A stretch of 64,000 nucleotides of DNA from Dichetophora obliterata (taxonomy: Eukaryota > Arthropoda > Insecta > Diptera > Sciomyzidae): contig OY986439.1 in the NCBI GenBank assembly GCA_963920525.1, positions 6,280,501 through 6,344,500 of the forward strand, in the 5' to 3' direction. Positions 33,566 through 45,154 of the stretch are shown here, piece after piece. The position numbers and the translations under genes are program-made. Below the pieces are notes generated by a model. The model saw only the letters and a program-made list of their open reading frames with translations, was not told the DNA's origin and did not search any database. The stretch's first letter is position 1. Every line of letters starts with the position of its first letter.

Positions 33566-34894
33566 GCTCTGCGAAATGAAGCTCCAGGAAATAAGGCCCC
33601 AAAACAAAAACTAAATAAGGCCCCAAATATAAGGCTTTATTTCATTATGAAATAACACCCTACGAAATAAAGCTTTAACCTAAAATGAAGTAAATCCCCA
33701 ATTTTGGGCATTCGTTATGGAACAAGTTCTTATGAAATAAACCCCAATACGATGCAATAAGGCCCCAAACTTAAATAAGGATGCGCGAAAATGCACCCCA
33801 AAATAAAAGGCCTCAAATCTTAAAACGGATTCAGACCCCAATATTGGGGTATAGTTTCATTGGGAAAAATACCTCAATATTAAGGAAATAGCACCTCAAA
33901 ATGTATGAACAATGACCCCACAATGAATGAAAACACCCCAAAATTGTAATTATTTTTATTTGAAAACATGAATATAATATATTTAAGAATTCATTAATCA
34001 ATAAATTAATATATTTAAGAATTCATTAATCTCATCAAAAATTTGAAAAAATATTCCCCTGTACGAAACATTTTTGTAAATTTTTAATCCAAATCGTTTG
34101 AGCTTAGATGATATAATTATTGTTTTTGCAAATCTATCTTAATTTACAAATATGTAATTATTAAGCAAACTTTGTTAGTTTTCTTATATCTCGTGCCTAA
34201 AGTTCAATTTCAATAGAGTCCAATTTAAGTTCAAAGAGTTGTTTTCCTACTCGTAAGCGATCTTGTGAAGTGCGAACGTCGTTAAATTTTCCTTCCGACA
34301 AAAGGTCAACTCTTGCTTTGCAGGTCTCTTGCCGACATTCACTTTTTGTTAGAGTTTTATAAGTGGATTTTTTTCTATATATCATTTTTTGATCGAGGAC
34401 TGGTCCTTCTTTTACTATGAAATTTTTCACAATTAATTTTATTTTTTAATTTTTAATTATGTTCCCACTACGCGGCAAAAATATCAAAACATAACATATT
34501 TTTTAAAATTTTTTCAATTGAGAAATTTTCAATTGATTTTAAGTAACAAAAATCGAAAAGCTTTTATAGCAACTGTATCTAAGTCTGACCCTCAAGGAGT
34601 TTTGAAATTTTTGGTGACCTATTTTACAATGAAATAAAGCCCTAATTTAAAAATGAAATAAGACCACAAAAATCGAAATAACACCCCAAATATTCATGCT
34701 TTTATTTCCTTATATCATTTTTGGTGCCTTATTTCATTTTACTCTTAGGGCCTTATTTCATTATGAAATAAATCCCCAAAACAGGAAATAACATCCCAAT
34801 TATTTGTGTTGTTGTTTTGTATAGAAATGTTTGGGGCCTTATTTCGTTTGTAGTTTGGGGCCTTGTTTCCTGAAGCATTATTTCATAGAGCCCT
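33566..34894. mobile_element. hAT-like non-autonomous element with arrays of a GGCCCC motif
   Basis: Left GCTCTGCGAAATGAAGCTCC mirrors, on the other strand, GCTCTATGAAATAATGCTTC. Flanks GCTACACA and CCTACACA match at seven of eight. AAATAAGGCCCCAAA-type motifs recur about ten times near the left end (33590-33930) and about eight times, partly inverted, near the right (34610-34880). The middle has a 77-codon reverse ORF with YRKK...ECRQETCKARV, faintly FLYWCH-like. Confidence 0.72.
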
Positions 34895-35519
34895 CCTACA
34901 CATCATAAGTTAACATAAGAAAAATTTTTCTAGAAAGTCTCTATAGAAAATCACATGAAGTGGGGAAGAGAGAACCATAGGTTAAAAATGACTTTTTTTA
35001 AAAAAATTTACAGTGGTGGAAACAAAAGATCACATCGTAATAAGTCAGAAAATAACAGATCATAAAAATAAGAGCCCAATTAACAGTAAGCGTGAACACC
35101 CTTTATAGTTTTGATCAATTCCAGGCTAAACTATTGACTATTCAAAAGCTAAAAATTTCACTTCAATAATAAGAAATTTAAACATCAAAGAACTGTGCAA
35201 AATAAAGCTTACACAACTGATTTCTCTCAGTGAAGAAGCTTAAAGCTCTCTTACACAGACGTACAGATGTCTACGGTGTTGAGCACATTTTTAAAAAAGC
35301 AAAATTTTCGCTAAAAAATATACAGTTTCAGTTATTTGTATGGGACTACACACCTACAAAGTTTTAAAAAAAGCAGAAACACAAAGATCAGGTTTTGCTC
35401 ATAATTTGTCGAATTGATATGGAATCATCGATATTGAAGTAATCCAAAATGTGCTCCAATATTTGGAACATGTTAATTTTATTTGATTTAATTTTTGTGA
35501 CTGATACTCGTATACAACG

Positions 35520-36360
35520 AGTATAAAAAAACACATTTTTAGGGTCCACCCTAGTGTCAAAAAATTTTTTTAAATTCTTGCATCAAATGCGAAATAAGTG
35601 ACCCATTTATATTGCCTGCACATACACAAAGAATATAAATAAAAAATACACATTTTCAGGGTCCACCCCAGGGTAAAAAAACTTTTAGAAATTCTTACAT
35701 CAGATTGGAACACAGCGACCAATGCATCTACAAAGAGTATAAAACAATAAAAAAACACATTTTTAAGCGCTGATTATAATAGACGGAACGGAACGTAGTT
35801 AAGTGACAGTTAAGTGGAACGAAAAGTTTTCAAACGGAGTGGCGATTATAATAGCATCGGAAGTGGAGTTAATTTTTTTCTAAAATATATTTTATTACAA
35901 AACAAATTCCATTAATTCTTCTTTTCTGATTATTTTAAAACATGAATTCAATCAAAATTTATCAAAAATACGGAAAACAAAAACAATGCAGAATAAAATT
36001 AATAGTAGCATCTGTCAACATAAATTTTTTACTCAAAACGTTACGAAACGCAGCGGAGAAATCAAAAATCAATAGATCTCAACGTCGCGTGCCGCTCCGT
36101 TCCGTCTTATTATAATCGAACTCATAAGAAACTCATGTAATAGATTGTAAAGTGACATTTCTCAACATTCTATAAAGTTCCGTTCCGTCTATTATAACCA
36201 GCGCTTTACTTTAATGTAAAAAAACTTTTCAAAATTCTAACATACGATTCGAAATCAGCGACCCTTACTACTCCAGCACATATACAAAGAACATAAAAAA
36301 CACATTTTTAGAGGCCACCTTAGGGTCATATACAATTTTCTAAGATCTGACCTCAGATTC
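35520..36360 (+). repeat. Three tandem units of about 125-150 bp split by a MITE
   Basis: AACACATTTTTAGGGTCCACCCTAG-type phrases recur at 35530, 35648 and 36300, and the phrase (A)TCAGCGACCC/AAGTGACCC at 35598, 35712 and 36255. The third unit resumes after the element at 35766-36205. Confidence 0.75.
35766..36205. mobile_element. Harbinger-like MITE in intron 2
   Basis: Ends AGCGCTGATTATAATAGACG and, reverse-complemented, AGCGCTGGTTATAATAGACG, continuing GAACGGAAC. TTA is duplicated (35763-35765, 36206-36208). Inner GGAACG/CGTTCC motifs repeat. 440 bp. Confidence 0.87.
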
Positions 36361-36813
36361 TAAACAAACAAAAAATACCCTAGTGTCACTAAAAATTTTT
36401 AAAATTTTGACTCTTCACAATTCTAACGAAACATAAGATAAATCCTTTATAAATGATTTGGTGCGTTCGGTTCATCCATTTCTTTTCGAGTCTTTGGCTT
36501 GAAAATCAAATCAAATCATATTACTCAAAAGCAAAACATGCACATGATTAGGTTTTGCTGCTGACGAATGCCCGGCAGGAATCGTTTGTTTTCGTCAAAT
36601 ATCGCGAACACGATGTTATTATAGCTATGTAAACTACTGAACTCAACACTAAATGAACTACATTGTTGTGGCAGAAACGAGTGTATCCGTGCAGAGGTTT
36701 AGTATCTAAGTTGTTTTACGCTCATGTCCAAAAACGCAATATAAATAACTGAGTGCTTATTTTATCGCAAACATTTTTATTTAACATAATTTTTGCCTTC
36801 CTTATCTTCACAG

Positions 36814-37013
36814 TTGGACTTGGAAAAAGCGCTGGTCTGCGCGGAACTTAATTCAGTTGGCGATACAGTAGGTAGCCTTGAGCAACAATTGCAAGCTCTG
36901 CAAAATAAAATTCACCGTATGGAAGCGCAGCGCAATGCTACACGTGTTATGGAAGAGAACCAGCAGGCCAAGCTTAAGCAATCGATCGAAATGAAGCAGG
37001 ATCAGGTCAAAAA
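36814..37013 (+). CDS. PHLDB/LL5-like protein, coding exon 3 (coiled coil)
   Basis: Acceptor TCTTCACAG, donor GTAAGT, phase 0 in and phase 2 out. It encodes LDLEKALVCAELNSVGD and then a charged heptad-rich stretch (KIHRMEAQRNATRVMEEN) that continues the coiled coil started at the end of exon 2. The frame joins both neighbours without a stop. The preceding 4.3-kb intron holds four transposon-derived blocks, described separately. Confidence 0.88.
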
Positions 37014-37094
37014 GTAAGTAACTTTAAGCTCAAATTGTTGCATATTTTTTACTGACTTCTGAACATATCTCTCTTTCTCTCTCTTCCACCGCAG

Positions 37095-38053
37095 ACTTAA
37101 AGTAATGCTTAAGCAGAAAGCAAACAACGAATGCCTCAAGGATGAGCTGCACAATGTTGCTGACTCGTTGGAAAATGATCGCAAAACCTTCGAGGACTTG
37201 GAATTTCAATATCTTGAGGAGGAGTCTGAATGGCAAGCCTATCGCGAGGAATTGCATGCGGATGAAACTGGGCTAACGCACAAAATATCATTGCAACGTC
37301 TGGAGCTGCAACATTTGGAAAAGCAAGAAAAGACAAACCAAACAAACGCCAGCAGCGATGCCAAAACATTAAAACAAAATCTGTTCAAATTGTTTAATGA
37401 GCTCAAGCAATGTCAAGAGCGCCTAAAAACAATTGAAGCTAGCATCGGCGAGATCACGGGACAATTGAATGTGAACTCATCTGAAGAGGATGAAGAAGAA
37501 TTAGGCGACGATGATATAAGCGCTTCTACTGAATCGCCGCCAATGGGTAGCAATCTTATTGCGGGTAGTGGCGTTATGTCGCAGTCACTATTCGGATCTG
37601 CAGAGCTGCTTTGTCCCAAACGTGCCAGCGTAGACATCATGTCCAAGAGCGTCAATGAAAATATGTTCTACAACAATAAAATCGAGCTACCTTGCAGTAC
37701 ACCCAAACGGCCGCCGCCCCTCAAAGTGGTGGATATCAACGATGCACAGCTAGTGGGCAATGCGTCCAAATCTAATGATGCACTGCAGCATTTAAAATAC
37801 AACGATGTTGAGCCTTCTCCCAGCGCTGATGGAGCTCTAACGCAAAGTGAGCGCGTTAAATTTAATCTTTCGCTAGGCAGCGATGATTTTGAGGTTAATC
37901 CTTTGGAGAAACGAGTGCCATCACAAGATGATATCGATCGCATCTGCAAGGTAACACTGGATGCGCCAATATCGACAAAAGGTGCCAGCACTAAAATATT
38001 TGACAGCATCAAAGAAATCGAACGCAATCGTCAGTTGCTTTTGGCTCAGCAAG
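37095..38053 (+). CDS. PHLDB/LL5-like protein, coding exon 4 (coiled coil and acidic linker)
   Basis: Acceptor CCACCGCAG at 37094. The exon enters in phase 2 and ends in phase 1 at the donor AAG|GTATTT. About the first 120 residues are strongly coiled coil (DSLENDRKTFEDLEFQYLEE, then ELQHLEKQEK). An acidic Ser/Glu run (SSEEDEEELGDDD) and a low-complexity linker with a proline stretch (STPKRPPPLK) follow. The end, KIFDSIKEIERNRQLLLAQQ, is a predicted helix. Reading through the donor gives only a few residues and a stop at 38083-38085, so splicing to exon 5 is expected. Confidence 0.9.
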
Positions 38054-38120
38054 GTATTTGTTGTTGTGTAACTTTGATGCTTTAATGACTTTATTATAAT
38101 GTTTTTTTTCTTGATTATAG

Positions 38121-38226
38121 GTCATCATGTTATTGAACATGAACGTCAGAAAATGCAGGATCTAAAGAAAAAATGTCACGATGAGGCTCGTGCTCAGTAT
38201 TTATCCATGTTGAGTGGCAGCTTAGA
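38121..38226 (+). CDS. PHLDB/LL5-like protein, coding exon 5 (basic coiled coil)
   Basis: Short exon after a 67-nt intron, with acceptor TTGATTATAG and donor GTGAGT. It enters in phase 1 and leaves in phase 2. Residues HHVIEHERQKMQDLKKKC and then DEARAQYLSMLSGSL form a basic helix like the coiled coil of LL5 proteins before the PH domain. It ends with two bases of a codon (GA) that must be completed by the next exon. The next visible exon with a suitable acceptor and phase is 19.7 kb away. Confidence 0.85.
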
Positions 38227-38689
38227 GTGAGTATTTTTAAATTTTAACCAAAATTTAAACACATTAATCAGTTCAACTGTGACATTTAGTTTGAAAAATC
38301 TCTCGCGAAAAAAAGCGAAACGATGAAAACTTACATTTTTATTAAAAAAAATTAACAATTTATTGATGAAAGAAATATGTTTTTTTTTAAGAATTTCTAA
38401 TTTCCTTGCTCACAAAACTTTAATGACCTTTTTCTATGATCTCTTAATAACATTTGATATCTTTTAATGCCACTAAAGATATCACATTTAAAAGATCAAA
38501 TATCTTGCTTTTGAGAATAGAATATTGAGAATAGAGAGTATAGAATATTTTGCATTTATTTTGGATAATTTTCTTATCAGTGCCACTTCTAGAAGGGTCA
38601 CATTCCTATTGTCTTAAAAATATATAATCTTAAAAAGTAATAAACATTCTTCTAAAGACAACACTTTGCTAAAGTAAGGGAAAAAAGTG

Positions 38690-38975
38690 AATTTTACTTT
38701 TCATTTGCAATAGACTAAATGGCTGTAAAAATGCAATTAATGTCGGCACAACAAAATTCGAACACTTCAACTTTAAAAATAAGTTGAAAAAATTGTGATG
38801 ACCTTGAGAGGTCAAATCAGGTGCGATGGACTTCAACATGTCCTGTAAGAATTTCTATAAAGTTTGGATGTGCTTGTTTATTTATAGTTTTGGCACATTG
38901 TGTTATAATTCAAGAAAAATAAAATTAGTTATTACATTATTAACTCGGCTTTTTTTTGAGCGCGAGTGTAAGTGT
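38690..38975 (+). repeat. Repeat A, copy 1 (direct)
   Basis: GCTGTAAAAATGCAATTAATG, then GAGAGGTCAAATCAG and GTTATAATTCAAGAAAAATA, match copy 3 at 41368-41620 for about 255 bp. The first 100 bp also match copy 2 in reverse. Confidence 0.85.
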
Positions 38976-39322
38976 ATAGGGTCACTGCCAAAATTTAATA
39001 TAACATCTCAATTTTATAAAAGGTTACTTTGGCTACATAACTTCAATGTGCACTGTCACATTGATGGGTGTATAGTTCATTTTATTGCTTTTTTGAAACA
39101 GATTGTTCTTTTCCAAACGCAGTTTGTTCTTTTTTATACCATTTTGTTAGCGAAAAGCTGAAGTTGTACCCAAATTTAATAAAATCGATATTTTTATTCG
39201 ACTGCTGCGGCGCACAGTGTGTTGCTTCCATACAAAACTTGGACAAAACAGAAGCAGTGCTTCTATTCTAATGCACTTTTGTAGGCTTGGTTAGTTTAAG
39301 TCAATTAAGAAAAAGTTTAAAA

Positions 39323-40670
39323 ATGGTCGAAATCTGTTAAATCCTAGGGGTACCACCCTTGGACCTATTATAAATTGTTTCTTTATTTTGTATAGGAGGT
39401 ACATACATGTTGGCCGATCTTAACAAAAATTCGTCAGAAAGGTAGTAAAATAAAGTATTAGATGTGTACTGAAAATAGTCGAAATCAGTTAGACCCTAGG
39501 GCTTCCTCCTTTGGACTTATATTAATTTTGACTTTATTTTGTATAGGAGGTACATTAGGGTGTCCCAAAAATATATTTATTTTTTATTTTGACAGATGTC
39601 CGCGGCTTTAATACTTCCACTTGACCTTAGAAACACCCTCTGTGAAGCGCACCTCAATTAGTAAAGGTTAAGAGGGATCATTTTCTAATTTTCCCATACG
39701 ATTTGTATGGGGAACATCATTTTTGCTGGTAAATTGAATTAAGAGCCACTATATTTTAAGCAAAATAGTTAAAAAAAAAACAGTTATGACATTTCCAAAT
39801 TTCTTTTTCATCGGATTATTATTTGGTGGTTGCCCAAAACGCTTAAAAAATAAATATATAAATATAAGAAAACTACTTGTTGTAACATTTAATCCAAAAA
39901 CATATGAATTTTTTCTTCATTGTGCATTCTAACTATCATTATTTAAAATTTAAGACCAATAACAATAATAAAAATGGAGTACTTTAAGAGATATTGATTT
40001 TTAATGAAATAATTCTAAGTAAAAGTATTCATTTATGTAGGTAGCTCTAAGAAGTGTGCCACAGACCACCAAATAATAATCAGATGAACATGAAATTTGG
40101 ATATGTCATGACAGACAAAATTTGAGGGAACACTTTTTTTAACCATTTTGCTTAAAAGTGGCTCTAAATTCAATTTACCAGCAAAACTCATTTTTCCCAT
40201 ACAAATCAATCGTATGGGAAAATTGGAAAATAAATTCGCGACCTCTAAACCTTTGCCAATTGAGATGCACTTCACAGAGGGTGTTTCTAAGGTCAAATGG
40301 AAGTAGAAAAGCCGCGGACATCAAACACTATTTTTTTGGGACACCCTAAGGTACATGCATGTTGGCCGATTTTAACAAAAATTCGTCAGAAAGGAAGATG
40401 ATCGAAATCAATTAGACCCTAGGGGTACCTCCTTCGGATCTATATTAATTATTTACTTTTTTTTTGTATTGGGGGTGCATACAAAGGTTGGCCGATCTTA
40501 ACAGAAATTTGTCAGAAGGGTAGTAAAATAGAGTTATAGATTGATGTGTACTGCAAATGATCGAAATCAGTTAGATCCTAGGGGTACCTTCCTTGGACCA
40601 GGGAGCTACATACATGTTGGCCGATCTTAACAAAAACTCGTCAGAAAGGTAGTCAAATAGAGTTATAGAT
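39323..40670 (+). repeat. Tandem array of about 145-bp units, interrupted
   Basis: GTCGAAATCTGTTAAATCCTAGGGG-type starts occur near 39325, 39477, 40398 and 40560, each followed by GGAGGTACATACATGTTGGCC variants. The foldback 39556-40348 sits inside one unit. Confidence 0.82.
39556..40348. mobile_element. 793-bp foldback element, exact 8-bp target duplication
   Basis: Ends TAGGGTGTCCCAAAAA on both strands. AGGTACAT is duplicated exactly (39548-39555, 40349-40356), taken from the tandem unit itself. The arms pair for about 200 bp (GCCGCGGACAT, AGAAACACCCTCTGTGAAG, CCATACGATT). A hAT-type or related MITE. Confidence 0.9.
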
Positions 40671-40849
40671 AATGATGAAAATGATAATATAGAAAATGAT
40701 GTGTTAAAATAAAAAAAAATCAAGTAAATCCATAGAGTAGTTCTTAAGATATCGAGGAGACCAACCCACTAAACCCTATGCGAAGGTTTTGCGTAAAGTA
40801 ATAGTTTTGAGTACGTTTTCAAATACAATTTTTTTTTTTAAATTGTGGT

Positions 40850-41065
40850 TTTTTTAATTTGTATGATTAATGTTCTTGCTAAGGAACATAAAATTCGTGA
40901 AAATTTTATCTTTATTTATAAAATTGAAGTGTTCGAATTTTGTTGTGCCGACATTAATTGCATTTTTACAGCCATTTAGCCTACTGCAAATGAAAAATAA
41001 AACTAACTTTTTTTCAATAGAATTTGATGTAAAATAGGGCCGTGTAAAAAGATATTCGATAGAAT
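40850..41065 (-). repeat. Repeat A, copy 2 (inverted)
   Basis: GTTCGAATTTTGTTGTGCCG and CATTTTTACAGCCATTTAGCC mirror copy 1. CAATAGAATTTGATGTAAAA mirrors 41325-41345 beside copy 3. It closes a foldback around 39.3-40.8 kb and another around 41.19 kb. Confidence 0.83.
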
Positions 41066-41309
41066 ACAAAAAGAAGTGTGTAGCGAAGCAATTTCTTGTA
41101 TTTTTTTTTTAACCTAAATGGTGTTTCTATAAATTAATTCACAAAAATTAATTGCACGTTAAAATGCCTTTCTATTTAAATTAAGAAAATCGAAATCGGT
41201 TAAGAATTTGCTAAATGGCGGCATTTTTAACGTTTTTTTTTTCTTTGTCAAAAACTGATTCCTATGTTTGCTGCCATACAAACACTCCTATTTCATCAAA
41301 TTTTTTTAC

Positions 41310-41640
41310 ATAGCCTTACTTTACATCAAATTCTATTGAAAAAAAAAAAATTAATTTTATTTTCAATAGGCCAAATGGCTGTAAAAATAATGTCGGCACA
41401 ATAAAATTCGAACGCTCCAACTTTAAAACTAAGTTGAAAAAATTGTCCTTGAGAGGTCAAATCAAGTGCAATGGACTCTCAACACGTTCTTGTTTCAGAA
41501 TTTTTATAAAATTTTGATGTGCTTGTTTATTTATGGTTTTTGCACACTGTGTTATAATTCAAGAAAAATAATATTAGTTAGCAAATTATTAACTCGGCTT
41601 TTTTTTATCGCGAATGTACATACATTTTCAAAATCAAACA
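41310..41640 (+). repeat. Repeat A, copy 3 (direct)
   Basis: Near-copy of 38690-38975 with small deletions. Its upstream 40 bp form an inverted repeat with 41000-41060. Confidence 0.83.
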
Positions 41641-41726
41641 AAAATGCTTATTGACATTTTTAAATTTCAAAAAATTCACAACTGAAGTAAATTTATTGCC
41701 TCATTTAGAAAAAGTTTTGGTGTGTG

Positions 41727-41800
41727 TTCTGTAGCTCAGAGCACAGGGCGCTTGCTATATAATCGTGAGGTTGTGAGTTCGAGCCTCAATTATGTCAATG
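41727..41800 (+). repeat. tRNA-like SINE head
   Basis: Box A-like TGTAGCTCAGAGC and box B GAGTTCGAGCC at tRNA spacing, with no acceptor pairing. A Helitron-like 5' sequence follows from about 41832. Confidence 0.55.
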
Positions 41801-42131
41801 GATTTTTTCCGGTTTTTTTTTTAGTTTCATCTTCTATATAATACAAATGAAATGGTGTTAGTTGGTAGCTTCATCACTCATGAACGACTCAACGGATTAA
41901 GCTGGAATTTTGGTAGTAGATTGTTTCCGAGTACTATATGGTTTACGGTGAAAATGTTTGCCACACCCCCTTTCACCGCTCACTAATCAATAAAAATTGC
42001 ATATTTCAGACGGTTTGGCTTGTTTTTAATATTTAGAACTATTTCGGATTCTTAAACAAATTCTTTTGTCACCTTCAGTGGTGCATTTTTTAAAATTCGA
42101 ATTTTTAAAATTTTTGGCAAAGACTAAAAAG

Positions 42132-42366
42132 CGGGGCTTTTAGTTCTCCTAAAAAAGTGGGGCGCATGCTATAGAGAATAGTAAGGAGTATTATTAACAA
42201 TTGTAGTACGTTAGTGAACAAATGATTTCTTAACCCAGGCCCCTTGACTGTCAAGATAGAAGTCCTCGCAAGGATGGTAGATTTAAGTTTGCAAAAGTAA
42301 CTGAAGCAGGGTTTATATTCTCTATAGCATGCGCTCCACGTTTTTGGGAGAACTAAAAGCTCTCTA
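42132..42366. repeat. Foldback next to the SINE
   Basis: GCTTTTAGTTCTCCTAAAAA and GGCGCATGCTATAGAGAATA mirror TATTCTCTATAGCATGCGCT and TTTTTGGGAGAACTAAAAGC. The right arm abuts the truncated SINE head. Confidence 0.82.
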
Positions 42367-42747
42367 TGAGAGTGCGCTAGACTATCAACTCAGAGGTCCC
42401 TGGTTCGAATCCGGGCTCGGGCATGATTCTTTTCACTTTCCTTGTTCTTTCCTACATTTAAGAATTATAGAAAACTGAAAAAATCCACAACTAAATTGTG
42501 GAAAATGTGGAATTTAAAAGATAGGAACAACTAAGAGCTGGAAATGCTTGCCGAGGAAAAGGCATAACACTAGCCTCGGTTAGAAGCAATTAAAATTGTC
42601 TTTCACGTTTGTTTCGACTAATCAATAATTCACGTATGGTTTACAATCAATTTCTCTAAGTAATCTATCACTTTCCTTTCAAGTCAAAGACCAAACCTTG
42701 TTTGTATAAGGCGCATGCCTTGGTTCTTTGATCTTTTTAAAAAAAAA
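42366..42747 (+). mobile_element. tRNA-derived SINE, second copy lacking the 5' box A
   Basis: Begins within the tRNA head (GAGAGTGCGCTAGACTATC) directly after the foldback at 42132-42366, keeps box B, and adds about 60 bp (GGGCTCGGGCATGATTC...) that is missing from the 4008 copy. Ends in an A-rich tail. Confidence 0.87.
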
Positions 42748-42790
42748 ATATTTTAGCTCGGTTTTGATAAAAAAGGTTCGCCGGACTGAA

Positions 42791-42858
42791 TTGCCTCAGA
42801 TCAAAGACAAACCTGGTTTGTATAAGGCGCATGCCTTGGTTCTTTGATCTTTTAAAAA
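42791..42858 (+). mobile_element. SINE tail fragment
   Basis: Repeats the last 65 bp of the SINE (GTTTGTATAAGGCGCATGCC, then CTTTGATCTTTT and A run) just 45 bp after copy two. A further TTCGGTTTTGATCAAGAAGG follows. A tail duplication or a truncated insertion. Confidence 0.75.
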
Positions 42859-42859
42859 A

Positions 42860-43891
42860 AAAATTTAATTCGGTTTTGATCAAGAAGGTTCGTTTTTAGG
42901 AGACAATTCAGTCCGGCGAATGCGTTCAAAATGGCTCATTTCTGAATAAAAAAAGGTTCGCTTTTGATAGGAAATGAAGTTTTTTGGTCGAGCTTCATGA
43001 GAACTTGCCCTTAAGCATTTAAAAAAAAAATATATATATATGTATATACATTATATTATATAGACGAAATAACTGGTTTTATAGAATTCATACTAGTAGA
43101 TTTAAAAAAAGGTACTTAATTTTAGAGGATTGGTTTTTTTTCCCATAGAAATTTGTCAACTTTAATTTTTCATTTAATTATATCATGTATTAAAATCACT
43201 AAAATATATATCAAATTTTCTATTTAAAAAAAAAATTTTTTTTATTTAGGAAAACTTTAATCAAAACACAAGTTTTTTGTGACAATTATTTGTTTAAGAG
43301 AGCCCAAAACGAATTGAACAAAACTATCATGTTTTTTACGTACCAACTGCAAGTGAGTTTCATGTCGTTTTCTGGTTAAATCATGCTTTTCAAGTACCTT
43401 TTGAGAAGATGTTCTTAGATTAATAGAGCTAATATGCTGATTACATTAAATTTCTTCAATTAAGCTCTTTACCTTACGTCTTCATTGGAGACTTAAAATT
43501 TAATTATGTATATTCTCTTATTACAAAACTTACAATAATCAAGATGCCGCAGCATTGTGCACAAATACTCCTGACCAGAAGTTTGATTAACAAGCAAATA
43601 CCAGCTCTGTCTTTATACTCATTGAATTTAATAAGCTGCAATTCCATTTCACTTTTTTCTTACTTCTATGGATAATCTTCTCATCATCTTCATTCTATCA
43701 CATGTTGTGATGTTTAAATATTGCATAAACGTTTTACTCTGTGTGGCGTGCTTTTTCTTAAACTGCTTTTTATTGTTTTTCTTATTCTGCTTTATTTGCT
43801 CTGGCCGGACTGAGCAGTAAAATGAAAACTTGTTAATGAGAAAAGTTAATACAGAGTATATTTTTTATTTGCTCAGAAATCATTTGAAGAA
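42860..43891. other. Intronic sequence, no gene seen
   Basis: Contains repeated GGTTCG and CTTTTGATAGGAAATG fragments near 42890-42970 and AT-rich DNA. No ORF or pairable repeat recognised. Confidence 0.5.

Positions 43892-43921
<30 letters not shown>
43892..43921 (+). repeat. (GT)n microsatellite
   Basis: About 15 uninterrupted GT units in the giant intron. Confidence 0.97.
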
Positions 43922-43924
<3 letters not shown>

Positions 43925-43982
43925 GATCTAAGTTTTTTCGCATAGCAAATAAGTAGTTGAAAGGTTTTATAAAACTAGTAAT

Positions 43983-44197
43983 TCATTTATTCATTTATTT
44001 ATTTGTTTATTTATTTATTTATTTATTTATTTATTAATTTATTATTTTTTATTTATTTATGTATTTATTTATTTATTTCTTTTTTTATTTATTTATTTTT
44101 TTATTTATTTATTTATGTATTTATTTGTGTATTTATTTAATTATGTATTTATTTGTGTATTTATTTAGTTATTTATTAATTTATTTATTTATTCATT
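43983..44197 (+). repeat. (ATTT)n microsatellite beside the errantivirus
   Basis: About 215 bp of TTTA/ATTT units with interruptions (TGTA, TTAA). It ends some 14 bp before the errantivirus LTR. Confidence 0.95.
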
Positions 44198-44211
44198 AAA
44201 CAGAGACTTAA

Positions 44212-45137
44212 AGTTACAATACAGCCTGTAACCCTACCCACACCTAATAAATTATACTCCGATAGAATGTACTTTTCATAATTCCAAGTACACTCTACCG
44301 TACAATTCTTTAAAACCCATGTTTGCATTTTTATGACCCACTTGTGGCGTCGCAAATACTTTAAAGCCACAACTTGTGTGGTAATATAATTTAAATTTAA
44401 TTTCAATCTCTTCAATATAATTCTTCGAAAAACGCATGTTTGCATTTCCACTTGTTGTGTCGCAAACATGTCACATTATTTTAAAGTCACAACTTGTGTG
44501 GCAATAATAAATAATATTCTTTCGTGAATCCGATGCCCTATTAAAAAAACTAGTGCTTAAAAAATTCCTCAAGCGAATTCTTCCGAATCCACTTGAGTAA
44601 TCTAAAAACTAAAAAGCATTCTACTGCCCTAGCAGAATTCTATAGAAAGAAAAGTAAGCGTACACATAATTGTGCAAACGAACCAACGATTGCACAACTC
44701 CAATCCAATCGTTCACTACTGACCTAAAGAAAGAAGCGCAGGCAGAATTATGCAAGCAAAGCAGTTGCTTACTGACCTAATCCGCTAAGTTCAGGCAAGT
44801 TGTAAAAGTAAACATACGCTGACCAATCATCGATTCACAACGAAAGAAATAATTTAGAACCAATAATAAATGAAAGAAAGTGTTATACGAATTTTGCGTC
44901 ACTTTCTTTCTCACCCAAAGAACTCAGCCAAAAGAGAGCACCAAATTATTCTGAGACATCGACGGCGTATAACAAATTATATTCTTTAAATACCAATGTA
45001 AAATTTTATATTAAGTCAGTCTTAAGATAGATTCTAAAAGAAAGTCAAAATAATAATAAACAAGTTAAACTAAGTTTTTTGTTTTATTTAAACTAAAACC
45101 AACTTAAACTAAGTTTTGTTTTATTGAGACTAAAACT
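44212..45137 (+). repeat. 5' LTR of the errantivirus
   Basis: Starts AGTTAC and ends AAAACT, so the ends are the short inverted AGT...ACT. It matches 52082-53007 throughout at a constant offset of 7,870 bases. The primer-binding site follows immediately. Confidence 0.95.
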
Positions 45138-45154
45138 GGCGCAGTCGGTAGGAT
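45137..45154 (+). promoter_or_regulatory. Primer-binding site (tRNA-Ser type)
   Basis: TGGCGCAGTCGGTAGGAT begins on the last base of the 5' LTR. This is the primer site of the 17.6/297 group, described as complementary to the 3' end of tRNA-Ser. It differs from the tRNA-Lys-type site of gypsy itself. Confidence 0.85.

Noticed and set aside
37413..38027. Reverse-strand ORFs of 80 and 119 codons
   Set aside because: Shadows of exon 4 of the PHLDB-like gene.
38826..39161. 111-codon ORF resembling another at 41466
   Set aside because: The likeness comes from repeat A, a DNA repeat; indels between copies shift the frame.
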